The notes under the pieces were generated by a model that saw only the letters and a list, made by a program, of their open reading frames with translations, was not told where the DNA came from and did no database searches. Both the position numbers and the translations under genes were made by a program. Of a DNA stretch of 64,000 nt, positions 35,174 to 47,397 are shown in pieces (the first letter of the stretch is position 1; each line of letters starts with the position of its first letter). Source of the DNA: Brassica napus (taxonomy: Eukaryota; Streptophyta; Magnoliopsida; Brassicales; Brassicaceae); assembly GCF_020379485.1 (NCBI RefSeq), contig NW_026014677.1, forward strand, positions 1-64,000, given 5' to 3'.

Positions 35174-38100
35174 GTCAGCGTGCTGAGTCCAAGGACCAAC
35201 GTGCTGATATGTGTACTAACGGACACCCACGGACGTCCTGTGTGTGCTAGCGAACACCCAGGGATGTTCTGTGTGTACTGAACAGACAGCCCACGTGGGC
35301 CAAAATCACCCAAACAGTCCACGGGAAGGGCCAGCATGCTGACTCCAAGGACCAACGTGCTGATATGTGTACTGATGGACAGCCACAGACGTCCTTTGTG
35401 TGCTGACGGACAAAGACGGACACACACGGACGCACACAGACAGCCACGGACGTACTGTGTGTGCTGGCAGACACCCACGGACGTCCTGTGTGTACTGAAC
35501 AGACAGCCCACGAGGGCCAAAATCACCCGAACAGTCCACGGGAAGGGTCAGCGTGCTGTCCAAGGACCAACGTGTTGATATGTGTACTGATGGACAGCCA
35601 CAGACGTCATGTGTGTGCTGACGGACACACACGGACAGCCCCGGATGTCCTGTGTGTGCTGACGGACACACACGGACGTCCTGTGTGTGCTGACGGACAC
35701 CCACAGACGTCATGTGTGTACTGAACAGACAGCCCACGTGGGCCAAAATCACTCAAACAGTCCACGGGAAGGGCCAGCGTGCTGAGTCCAAGGACCAGCG
35801 TGCTGATATGTGTACTGATGGACAGCCACAGGCGTCCTGTGTGTGCTGACGGGCACACATGGAGACACACGAACGTCCTGTGTGTGCTGACGGACACACA
35901 CGGACGTCCTGTGTGTGCTGACGGACAGCCACAGACAGCTACGAACATCCTGTGTGTGGTGGCGGACACCCACAGACACACACGGACAGCCACAGACGTC
36001 CTATGTGTGCTGACGGTCTGCCACGGGCGTGCTGTGTGCGCTTTCGGACACCCACGGATGTCCTGTGTGTACTGACCATACAGCCCACGTGGGCCTAAAT
36101 CACCCAAACAGTCCACGGGAAGGGCCAGCGTGCTGAGTCCAAGGACCAACGTGCTGATATGTGCACTGATGGACAGCCACAGATGTCCTGTGTGTTCTGG
36201 CGGACACCCACGGACGTCCTGTGTGTACTGACCAGACAGCCCACGTGGGCCAAAATCACCCAAACAGTTCACGGGAAGGGTCAACGTGCTGAGTCCAAGG
36301 ATTAACGTGCTGATATGTGTACTGATGGACAGCCACGGACGTCATGTGTGTGCTGACGAACACACACGGACGTCCTGTGTGTGCTGACAGACACACACAC
36401 ACGGATGTCCCGTGTGTGCTGACGGACACCCACGGACGTCCTGTGTGTACTGAACAGACAGCCCACGTGGGCCAAAATCACTCAAACAGTCCACAGGAAG
36501 GGCCAGTGTGCTGAGTCCAAGGACCAGCGTGCTGATATGTGTACTGATGGACAGCCACAGACGTCCTGTGTGTGCTGACGGGCACACATGGACACACACG
36601 AACGTCCGGTGTGTGCTGACGGACACACACGGACGGCCTGTGTGTGCTGACGGACAGCCACAGACAGCTACAAACGTCCTGTGTGTGGTGGCGGATACCC
36701 ACAGACATACACGGACACACACGGACAGCCACAGACGTCCTATGTGTGCTGACGGTCAGCCACGGACAGCCACAGATGTGCTGTGTGCGCTTGTGGACAC
36801 CCACGGACGTCCTGTGTGTACTGAACATACAGCCCACGTGGGCCTAAATCACCCAAACAGTCCACGGGAAAGGCCAGCGTGCTGAGTCCAAGGACCAACG
36901 TGCTGATATGTGTACTGATGGACAGCCACGGATGTCCTATGTGTGCTGACGGACACAAACGAACACACACGGACAGCCACGGATGTCCGGTGTGTGCTGG
37001 CGGACACCCACGGACAACCTGTGTGTACTGACCAGACAGCCCACGTGGGCCAAAATCACCCGAACAGTTCACGGGAAGGGTCAACGTGCTGAGTCCAAGG
37101 ACCAACGTGCTGATATGTGTACTGATTGACAGCCACAGACGTCCTGTGTGTGCTGACGGACACACACGGACGTCTTGTGTGTGCTGACGGACACACAGAT
37201 GGACGTCCTGTGTGTGCTGACGGACACCCACAGACGTCCTGTGTGTACTGAACAGACAGCACACATGGGCCAAAATCACCCGAACAGTCCATGGGAATGG
37301 TCAGCGTGCTGAGTCCAAGGACGAACGTGCTGATATGTGTACTGACGGACACCCACGGACGTCCTGTGTGTGCTGGCGGACACCCACGGATGTCCTGTGT
37401 GTGCTGACGGACACCCACAGACGTCCTGTGTGTACTGAACAGACAGCCCGCGTGGGCCAAAATCACCCAAACAGTCCACGGGAAGGGCCAGCATGCTGAC
37501 TCCAAGGACCAACGTGCTGATATGTGTACTGATGGACAGCCACAGACGTCCTTTGTGTGCTGACGGACATAGACGGACACACACGGACGCACACAGACAG
37601 CCACGGACGTACTGTGTGTGCTGGCAGACACCCACGGACGTCCTGTGTGTGCTGGCAGACACCCACGGACGTCCTGTGTGTACTGAACAGACAGCCCACG
37701 AGGGCCAAAATCACCCGAACAGTCCACGGGAAGGGTCAGCGTGCTGTCCAAGGACCAACGTGTTGATATGTGTACTGATGGACAGCCACGGACGTCATGT
37801 GTGTGCTGACGGACACACACGGACAGCCCCGGATGTCCTGTGTGTGCTGACGGACACACACGGACGTCCTGTGTGTGCTGACGGACACCCACAGACGTCA
37901 TGTGTGTACTGAACAGACAGCCCACGTGGGCCAAAATCACTCAAACAGTCCACGGGAAGGGCCAGCGTGCTGAGTCCAAGGACCAGCGTGCTGATATGTG
38001 TACTGATGGACAGCCACAGGTGTCCTGTGTGTGCTGACGGGCACACATGGACACACACGAACGTCCTGTGTGTGCTGACGGACACACACGGACGTCCTGT

Positions 38101-41100
38101 GTGTGCTGACGGACAGCCACATACAGCTACGAACATCCTGTGTGTGGTGGCGGACACCCACAGACACACACGGACAGCCACGAACGTCCTATGTGTGCTG
38201 ACGGTCTGCCACGGACAGCCACAGACGTGCTGTGTGCGCTTGCGGACTCCCACGGATGTCCTGTGTGTACTGAACATACAGCCCACGTGGGCCTAAATCA
38301 CCCAAACAGTCCACGGGAAGGGCCAGTGTGCTGAGTCCAAGGACCAACGTGCTGATATGTGCACTGATGGACAGCCACGGATGTCCTATGTGTGCTGACG
38401 GACACAGACGAACACACACGGACACACACGGACAGCCACAGATGTCCTGTGTGTGCTGGCGGACACCCACGGACGTCCTGTGTGTACTGACCAGACAGCC
38501 CACGTGGGCCAAAATCACCCAAACAGTTCACGGGAAGGGTCAACGTGCTGAGTCCAAGGACCAACGTGCTGATATGTGTACTGATGGACAGCCACGGACG
38601 TCCTGTGTGTGCTGACGAACACACACGGACGTCCTGTGTGTGCTGACAGACACACACACGGATGTCCTGTGTGTGCTGACGGACACCCACGGACGTCCTG
38701 TGTGTACTGAACAGACAGCCCACGTGGGCCAAAATCACCCGAACAGTCCACGGGAAGGGTCAGCGTGCTGAGTCGAAGAACCAACGTGCTGATATGTGTA
38801 CTGACGGACACCCACAGACGTCCTGTGTGTGCTGGCGGACACCCACGGACGTCCTGTGTGTACTGAACAGACAGCCCACGTGGGCCAAAATCACCCAAAC
38901 AGTCCATGGGAAGGGCCAGTGTGCTGACTCCAAGGACCAACGTGCTGATATGTGTACTGATGGACAGCCACGGACGTCCTTTGTGTGCTGACGGACACAG
39001 ACGGACACACAAGGACGCACATAGACAGCCACGGACGTACTGTGTGTGCTGGCAGACACCCACGGACGTCCTGTGTGTACTGAACTGACAGCCCACGAGG
39101 GCCAAAATCACCCGAACAGTCCACGGGAAGGGTCAGCGTGCTGAGTCCAAGGACCAACGTGTTGATATGTGTACTGATGGACAGCCACGTACGTCATGTG
39201 TGTGCTGATGGACACACACGAACACACACGAACACACACGGACAGCCCCAGATGTCCTGTGTGTGCTGACGGACACACACGGACGTCCTGTGTGTGCTGA
39301 CGGCTACCCACAGACGTCATGTGTGTACTGAACAGACAGCCCACGTGGGCCAAAATCACCCAAACAGTCCACAGGAAGGGACAGCGTGCTGAGTCCAAGG
39401 ACCAGCGTGCTGATATGTGTACTGATGGACAGCCACGGACGTCCTGTGTGTGCGGAATGGCACACATGGACACACACAGACATCTTGTGTGTGCTGACGG
39501 ACACACATGGACGTCCTGTGTGTGCTGACGGACAGCCATAGACAGCTACGAACGTCCTGTGCGTGCTGGCGGACACCCAGAGACACACACGGACAGCCAC
39601 GGATGTCCTGTGTGTGCTCACAGACAGCCACGGACAGGCACAGACGTGCTGTGTGTGCTGGCGGACTCCCACGGACGTCCTGTGTGTACTGAACAGACAG
39701 CCCACGTGGGCCAAAATCACCCAAACAGCCCACGGGAAGGGCCAGCATGCTGAGTCCAAGGACCAACGTGCTGATATGTGTACTGATGGACAGCCACGGA
39801 CGTCCTGTGTTTGCTGACGGACACAGAAGGAACACACACGGACACACACGGACAGCCACGGATGTCCTGTGTGTGCTGGCGGACACCCACGGCCATCCTG
39901 TTTGTACTGACCAGACAGCCCACGTGGGCCAAAATCACCCAAACAGTCCACGGGAAGGGTCAACGTGCTGAGTCCAAGGACCAACGTGCTGATATGTGTA
40001 CTGATGGACAGCCACGGACGTCCTGTGTGTGCTGACGGACACCCACAGACGTCATGTGTGTACTGAACAGACAGCCCACGTGGGCCAAAATCACCCACAG
40101 TCCACAGGAAGGGACAGCGTGCTGAGTCCAAGGACCAGCGTGCTGATATGTGTACTGATGGACAGCCACGGACGTCCTGTGTGTGCGGAATGGCACACAT
40201 GGACACACACAGACATCTTGTGTGTGCTAACGGACACACACGGACGTCCTGTGTGTGCTGACGGACAGCCATAGACAGCTACGAACGTCCTGTGCGTGCT
40301 GGCGGACACCCAGAGACACACACGGACAGCCACGGACGTCCTGTGTGTGCTGACGGACAGCTACAGACAGGCACAGACGTGCTGTGTGTGCTGGCGGACT
40401 CCCACGGACGTCCTGTGTGTACTGAACAGACAGCCCACGTGGGCCAAAATCACCCAAACAGTCCACGGGAAGGGCCAGCGTGCTGAGTCCAAGGACCAGC
40501 GTGCTGATATGTGTACTGATGGACAGACACGGACGTCCTGTGTGTGCGGAATGGCACACATGGACACACACAGACATCTTGTGTGTGCTGACGGACACAC
40601 ACGGACGTCCTGTGTGTGCTGACGGACAGCCATAGACAGCTACGAACGTCCTGTGCGTGCTGGCGGACACCCAGAGACACACACGGACAGCCACAGACGT
40701 CCTGTGTGTGCTGACGGACAGCCACAGACAGGCACAAAAGTGATGTGTGTGCTGGCGGACTCCCACGGACGTCCTGTGTGTACTGAACTGACAGCCCACG
40801 TGGGCCAAAATCACCCAAACAGTCCACGGGAAGGGCCAGCATGCTGTGTCCAAGGACCAACGTGCTGATATGTGTACTGATGGACAGCCACAGACGTCCT
40901 GTGTTTGCTGACGGACACAGAGGAACACACACGGACACACACGGACAGCCACGGATGTCCTGTGTGTGTTGGAGGACACCCACGGCCATCCTGTGTGTAC
41001 TGACCAGACAGCCCACGTGGGCCAAAATCACCCAAACAGTCCACGGGAAGGGTCAACGTGCTGAGTCCAAGGACCAACGAGCTGATATGTGTACTGATGG

Positions 41101-43341
41101 ACAGCCACGGACGTCATGTGTGTGCTGACGGACACACACGGACAGCCCTGGATGTCCTATGTGTGCTGACGGACACACACAGACGTCCTGTGTGTGCTGA
41201 CAGACACCCACAGACGTCATGTGTGTACTGAACAGACAGCCCACGTGGGCCAAAATCACCCAAACAGTCCACAGGAAGGGCCAGCGTGCTGAGTCCAAGG
41301 ACCAGCGTGCTGATATGTGTACTGATGGACAGCCACAGACGTCCTGTGTGTGCGGATGGGCACAGACGGACACACACAGACGCACACAGACAGCCACAGA
41401 AGTACTATGTGTGCTGGTAGACACCCATGGACGTCCTGTGTGTACTGAACACACAGCCCACGAGGGCCAAAATCACCCGAACTGTCTGCGGGAAGGGTCA
41501 GCGTGCTGAGTCCAAGGACCAACGTGTTGATATGTGTACTGATGGACAGCCACGTACGTCATGTGTGTGCTGATGGACACACACGGACAGCCCCAGATGT
41601 CCTGTGTGTGCTGACGGACACACACGGACGTCCTGTGTGTGCTGACGGACACCCACAGACGTCATGTGTGTACCAAACAAACAGCCCACGTGGGCCAAAA
41701 TCACCCAAACAGTCCACAGGAAGGGACAGCGTGCTGAGTCCAAGGACCGGCGTGCTGATATGTGTACTGATGGACAGCCACGGACGTCCTGTGTGTGCGG
41801 AATGGAACACATGGAGACACACAGACATCTTGTGTGTGCTGACGGACACACACGGACGTCCTGTGTGTGCTGACGGACAGCCATAGACAGCTACGAACGT
41901 CCTGTGCGTGCTGGCGGACACCCAGAGACACACACGGACAGCCACGGACGTCCTGTGTGTGCTGACGGACAGCCACGGATAGGCATAGACGTGCTGTGTG
42001 TGCTGGCAGACTCCCACGGACGTTCTGTGTGTACTGAAACAGACAGCCCACGTGGGCCAAAATCACCCAAACAGTCCACGGGAAGGGCCAGCATGCTGAG
42101 TCCAAGGACCAACGTGCTGATATGTGTACTGACGGACAGCCACGGACGTCATGTGTTTGCTGACGGACACAGAGGAACACACACGGACACACACGGACAG
42201 CCACGGATGTCCTGTGCGTGCTTGCGGACACCCACGGCCATCCTGTGTGTACAGACCAGACAGCCCACGTGGGCCAAAATCACCCAAACAGTCCACGGGA
42301 AGGGTCAACGTGCTGAGTCCAAGGACCAACGTGCTGATATGTGTACTGATGGACAGCCACGGACGTCATGTGTGTGCTGACGGACACACACGGACAGCCT
42401 CGGATGTCCTGTGTGCTGACGGACACACACGGACGTCCTGTGTGTGCTGACGGATACCCACAGACGTCATGTGTGTACTGAACAGACAGCCCACGTGGGC
42501 CAAAATCACTCAAACAGTCCACGGGAAGGGCCAGCGTGCTGAGTCCAAGGACCAGCGTGCTGATATGTGTACTGATGGACAGCCACAGACGTACTGTGTG
42601 TGCTGACGGGCACACATGGACACACACGAACGTCCTGTGTTTGCTGACGGACACACATGGACGTCTTGTGTGTGCTGACGGACAGCCACAAACAGCTACG
42701 AACGTCCTGTGTGTGGTGGCGGACACCCACAGACACACACGGACACACACGGACAGCCACAGACGTCCAATGTGTGCTGACGGTCAGCCAAGGACAGCCA
42801 CAGACGTGCTCTGTGCGCTTGCGGACACCCACGGACGTTCTGTGTGTACTGAACATACAGCCCACGTGGGCCTAAATCACCCAACCAGTCCACGGGAAGG
42901 GCCAGCATGCTGAGTCCAAGGACCAATGTGCTGATATGTGTACTGAGGGACAGCCACGGACGTCCTGTGTGTGCTGACGGACACAGACAGACACACACGG
43001 ACAGCCACGGACGTTCTGTGTGTGCTGGCGGACACCCACAAACGTCCTGTGTGTACTGAACAGACAGCCCACGTGGGATTAAATCACCCAAACAGTCCAC
43101 GGGAAGGGCCAGCGTGCTGAGTCTAAGGACCAATGTGCGGATATGTGTACTGAGGGACAGCCACGGACGTCCTGTGTGTGCTGATGGACACAGACGGACA
43201 CACACAGACAGCCACGGACGTCCTGTGTGTGCTGACGGACACACACGGACAGCCACAGACGTCCTGTGTGTGCTGTGCTGACGGACACACACGGACAGCC
43301 ACAGACGTCCTGTGTGTGCTGGCGGACATCCACGGACGTCC
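35174..43341. repeat. satellite array, segment 3
   Basis: About 32 units, same orientation. The 39-42 kb part contains a sub-variant with the block GTGTGCGGAATGGCACACATGG. It recurs at about 39450, 40180, 40540 and, slightly altered, 41790, so higher-order structure exists here too but is less uniform than at 24-26.5 kb. The right end, at 43341, is the insertion point of an LTR (TGTAAGACCC) directly after GGACGTCC. Confidence 0.95.
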
Positions 43342-44472
43342 TGTAAGACCCGTTCCTGGTCTCTCAACCTAACTGGATACGAATGCTTACTTATTAATTT
43401 CTTTGCTTGTCTGATTCATTCTAAGTCTTTTCTTTACTAAGTCATATTCGAATATGAGGTTCATAAACAAAGGGATAGATTGCACAGCGGAATAATAATG
43501 TATACACTTTGTATTACTTAGAAACATGAGATTCAATACACAACTTCTTAACAGTCTCATAGACAATCACTAGTTCATCCCTAGCATCATCCTACCACAC
43601 GTTACAGAGCCTCTCACTGAGCGAGCCTTCACTGCTCCTTGGCTTGACCAAATCCATCCTTAGTTCCTTAAACCACAACCAGATAAGCATTAATCATAAC
43701 CGAGAATAGAACGGATTGATTCTACAATGCTTGGCTTGGTTCCTAGAACTTAGATAAACCTCAGTCAACATAATCATAAAACGTATGAACCTACCTACCG
43801 TATCCTAAGTCATTCAACCAACCACCTCTTGACTTAGAATCAGATAGATCATCCAGAATAGATAAACAGAACACACGAACAGATCCAGATCGTCCCCAAA
43901 GACAAATCTGTCTAACCAGATAGAATCTAGGTGCGACCGGCCAATGGAGTCTGGCTCAATGGCCCAACGGACTCCCTTACCTGATCCGGCCTTAGGCCTG
44001 GATCCAATCGGCCGAGTAAGCCTCAACCCTAATCCGGAAGGCTTAGCAACCGGTCAGACCTTGCGACTCTACCTTGGCTTAGACAAACCGTGACCTTGTC
44101 TTAACTAGACAATCCATAGGCTGATCCATAAGGATCGGTCCTAACCTGTTCCGAAAGACACCGTTTGGAACATGTACCCTTTGGCCATTCGTGCCTCTTG
44201 GACATTCATGACTCTTGACAACTCGTGCCCTTTGGGTCATTCCCAACCGTTTGTCCTAACCGCCCAGTCTTGGTGCAATCGGATCATCCCACTAACCGAC
44301 CCGTGTCTAGGCTAGCGGTTTGATTATGTCCGGCCAAAGTCTAGGGACGTGTCCCTTGGACTCAACCAACACAACCTTTCGTGTTTAACCAGAGAGAAGA
44401 GAAGAGAAACGAATTGAAACAGATAAGGAGAGCCGGATGGGACTTAGGAACCGAGCATAGCCGCGGTGCGGT
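43342..44472 (-). mobile_element. older Tekay-like LTR fragment (G)
   Basis: Begins TGTAAGACCCGTTCCTGG and aligns with the first ~1.2 kb (plus sense) of the LTRs of C1/C2. It has many substitutions, and about 87 bp of the degenerate ACCTTTGG repeat are missing near 44200. It ends at GCCGCGGTGCGG, where element F begins. Its divergence is far greater than that of the C3 gag and pol from C2, so it is unlikely to be the LTR of C3. The rest of G is not in the window. Confidence 0.85.
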
Positions 44473-44851
44473 TATGGGAACCGAAATTTGCACTGTCGAT
44501 TTCCGTTTAAATAAGGAAACTAGGAAAACCCTAATTTCCCAGAGGACCCGGATATCTGTTAATTACCACACGTCAAGCAATCAGAACACGAGAATAACAA
44601 CGATAAAAGTAAGAAATCGAAAAGAGAGAGCAAAGTAGATCTTTATTCTGAATCTGTGTATGAGCGTTACAACAAGGTATAAGCCTGGGCTCGAGTGCTG
44701 TCGGCGAGATTCCTAGTTCTAGCAACCCTAAGACGGCTAAACCTAATTGAGTCGCAGCTCGAAATAACAAAAACGGAAAATTGCCTAAATTGCTCTAAGT
44801 GCTAAGTTTGCTCTGAAAAAGTTCTCTCTCCTTGCTCCTCGCCTAGGACTC

Positions 44852-44859
44852 CTTATATA
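44852..44859 (-). promoter_or_regulatory. TATA box in left LTR of F
   Basis: Minus-strand TATATAAG. The same box is at 52777-52784 in the right LTR, the copy that would drive the element. Confidence 0.6.
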
Positions 44860-45280
44860 CTAGCTCCAAGGTCGGTTTACGCTTTTACTCTTCTGCCCTT
44901 AAGCCGTCATAGCACAAAAATGGAGATATTCCATTTTTCCCGATCTTCACAATTATCTTCAAAACTTCCGTATTTATCCGCGGAAACTTGACATTTATCC
45001 TTCCTCGTGGGCCAAGCGTGAACCATGCTGTGGTTCACGGGCTTTTGGTTAGGAAAAATCGTAGGATGGGCCTCGAGTCGTGTTTTAGGTCCCTTTGGGC
45101 CGTCTTCCGACTCGACACGTTTACTACGAGTTTTCTGTGGTTTCTAATCCGCGAAGTTTTATCGATGAATTAGAATAGCGGGAAACATGGACTGAGCTTG
45201 CTACGGTCTTCGGGAGATAGCATTCGAAGGTTTGACGAGAATGCAAGGACTGGTGTCGTATCGATGTTCGGAAAGGTTCA

Positions 45281-45770
45281 ATCGCTACACAGCGACCGAA
45301 CTTTGGCTCGAGCCCGGTCGCTACGTAGCGACCGAGCTCGAGACTCGGTCGCTACGTGGCTCGGTCGCTACGTAGCGACCGAGCGAGACGAGTGCTCGGT
45401 CGCTACGTAGCGACCGAGCTTTGGCTCGAGCTCGGTCGCTACGTAGTGACCAAGCTTTGGCTCGAGCTCGGTCGCTATGTAGCGACCGAGCGGGACGATC
45501 GCTCGGTCGCTACGTAGCGACCGAGCGGGATGATCGCTCGGTCGCTACGTAGCGACCGAGCTTTGGCTCGAGCTCGGTCGCTACGTAGCGACCGAGCGGG
45601 ACGATCGCTCGGTCACTACGTAGCGACCGAGCGGGACGATCTCTCGGTCGCTACGTAGCGACCGAGCTTGGCTGAGCTCGGTCGCTACGTAGCGACCGAG
45701 CGGGACGATCACTCGGTCGCTACGTAGCGACCGAGCTTTGGCTCGAGATCGGTCGCTACGTAGCGACCTG
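45281..45770. repeat. palindromic array, about 15 copies of a 24-bp perfect or near-perfect palindrome
   Basis: The unit is CTCGGTCGCTAC followed by its exact reverse complement, with TACGTA at the centre. I count about 15 copies, roughly ten of them perfect. They are separated by two spacer types, CGGGACGATCG and CTTTGGCTCGAG. A few carry single changes (for example GTAGTGACC near 45446, GGTCACTACG near 45610). Each unit could fold as a hairpin or cruciform. Confidence 0.93.
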
Positions 45771-45926
45771 TTTCGAGCCTTCGTCGGACATCTCGATTCT
45801 TTCTTCCGTAAAGCTTTTTCGTAAGAAAGAGTCTTTTTTTCGAAAAGTACTCTTCGGAGAAATTCTTACTTTCTTCCTCGGATGTTTTGGATGTTAAATT
45901 TGTCGTAACCGTTTTTGACCCCAACA

Positions 45927-45944
45927 GTTAGCCCCCCAGCCCGT
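45927..45944 (-). other. polypurine tract region of element F
   Basis: On the minus strand, GGGCTGGGGGGCTAAC lies directly before the LTR terminus TGTTGGGG. Confidence 0.75.
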
Positions 45945-46064
45945 TTAGAGTCGTGACTCTAGCGGGTGGATAGGTGATTTTGACAAGGTTAAGTGTATTA
46001 GACGAAATTTACATTTAAAATTCCGCGGAAAAAGTTGTCGAGACGACATTCCGAACCCATACTT

Positions 46065-46074
46065 CTATAAGTAG
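46065..46074 (+). promoter_or_regulatory. TATA-like box upstream of the antisense ORF of F
   Basis: CTATAAGTAG on the plus strand, about 90 bp before the ATG at 46158, a normal plant leader distance. Predicted from sequence only. Confidence 0.5.
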
Positions 46075-46157
46075 TGAGCTCTTGTCATTCATTTTCTTCA
46101 CACCTTCCCTTCTTCATTTCTTTAAAACCTCTCTAGTCTCATAACTTTCCTATCAAC

Positions 46158-47397
46158 ATGTCTTCCTCCCAAGGTGATAAGAAAGATTCCGACGTCGAGA
46201 TGGGTGAGGCCACTTCTCCGGCTCCGATTCCAACTTCTCCGGCGGAAGTGCCGGCTTGTGTTGCCGGTCATCTTTCTTTCCAAGAGAAACTAGTTCGTCG
46301 TCAAGCCGAGAAAGAACTAGCTCAAACTGGCTCCGAGTTTCCATCTTCTTCTGCGCAGGTCGTTGCCCCATGTCATGAGACCGACGTCGCGGCTCCTCTC
46401 CCGCAAGTCCCACCTGCGGGATCTTCCACGACTCCGATCCTCGTCGAGGACAAAGAGAAAGCCGCTGACTCTATGCCTCCGCCTCCAGCCAGAAAAAAAA
46501 TCGTTCTGGCATTGCGTGCTCCTAGCGCTGTCCTGGCTACTCAGCCTAAGAGTCGGAAGAGGAAACTTGCCAAGAGCGGTGACAGGGAGACTTCGCAGCA
46601 AGGTGGGTCGAGCCTAGCGTCGGGACTTCGCGGAAAGGTTTGTTTCTTGTTTGAATTCTCGATCGTCTTTCGTGCATTCTTTTCACGGACTTAGTCTAAC
46701 CAATTTTTACCGTTCGCAGTTCATATCGTTGATCGATGGGATGATCAGCGAATGTGGTTCTGAGACCAGTCGCCTTTCCGGGGAGTTGGTGGAGCTTCAG
46801 GGCAGATGGTCTGAAACCGAGGCTATGTTGACGGCTGTCGGGAACTCTCACTCTGCGAAAGTGTCGAAGCTCGAGGTTGCGATAGGAGAGCTTGAGAGGG
46901 ACCTTGGGAAGACGGCGAGTTCCTTGCTTAAGGAAAAGAAGGCCAGGAAGGCCAAATCCTCGGAGGTGCGCCGACTCCAGCGTCAGATCGAGAGTGACGC
47001 GGGACTAGCGCGTCGCGGGATCCAAGAGGCTACGGATGCTCTTCGTGCGGTGTTTCAAGCTCGCTTGGCAAAGATTTCTGCTTCCCTGGGTTCCCTCGAG
47101 TGTATTCGGAGCAGGGATTTCGCTTTGGCGACGATTGAGGGCGGGATGGCCGTAGTTCGGTCGTTCCAAAGTGAGACTCCCCCGACCTTGGAGGCCGAAG
47201 AGGCCCGGCTGTCCGGCTGCAAGGGAGATATGGCGGGCGAGGATGGAGATTTCGGTCTCATCCTGGCCGACCTGAAATCCGCGTGCTTCCTTCTGACGTG
47301 TTCAGAAGACCCAGAGGGGAAAGACCCGATGGTCGGAGAGAACGGAAGCGACGCGGCTCCAGGCTCGGACGAGGCAGCGGGTGAAGAGGGGGCGTAA
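46158..47397 (+). CDS. antisense ORF (aORF) of Tat element F, two exons
   Basis: Plus-strand gene lying opposite to the element, between its pol and 3' LTR. Predicted exons are 46158-46637 and 46720-47397, giving about 385 residues. The 82-nt intron has donor AAAG|GTTTGT, a CTAAC branch motif near 46695 and acceptor TTCGCAG|T. The splice falls between codons and keeps phase. The N-terminal ~160 residues are proline/serine-rich and low in complexity (MSSSQGDKKDSDVEMGE). The second exon has a long, probably coiled-coil stretch (about residues 170-290, rich in E, K, R, L) and an acidic tail ending EEGA. No enzyme motif was seen. Antisense ORFs of unknown function at this place are described for Tat elements. 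This one is open end to end although the sense genes of F are broken. Confidence 0.75.
46638..46719 (+). other. predicted intron of the antisense ORF
   Basis: GT...AG, 82 nt, T-rich, with CTAAC about 20-25 nt before the acceptor. Without removal the first frame stops at 46692-46694. Confidence 0.7.

Larger units (their letters stand above)
44473..45926 (-). mobile_element. 3' LTR of element F (left copy)
   Basis: About 1454 bp. The outer end reads TATGGGAACC, against TGTGGGAACC in the right copy, so the exact first base is uncertain by two. The inner end is GACCCCAACA. A minus-strand TATA box (TATATAAG) lies at 44852-44859. It carries the palindromic array at 45281-45770, which the truncated right LTR lacks. 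Confidence 0.85.

Noticed and set aside
44473..44479. A target-site duplication for element F
   Set aside because: The right end of F is lost at the junction with C3, so there is no partner to compare, and the outermost two bases of the left LTR are themselves uncertain.
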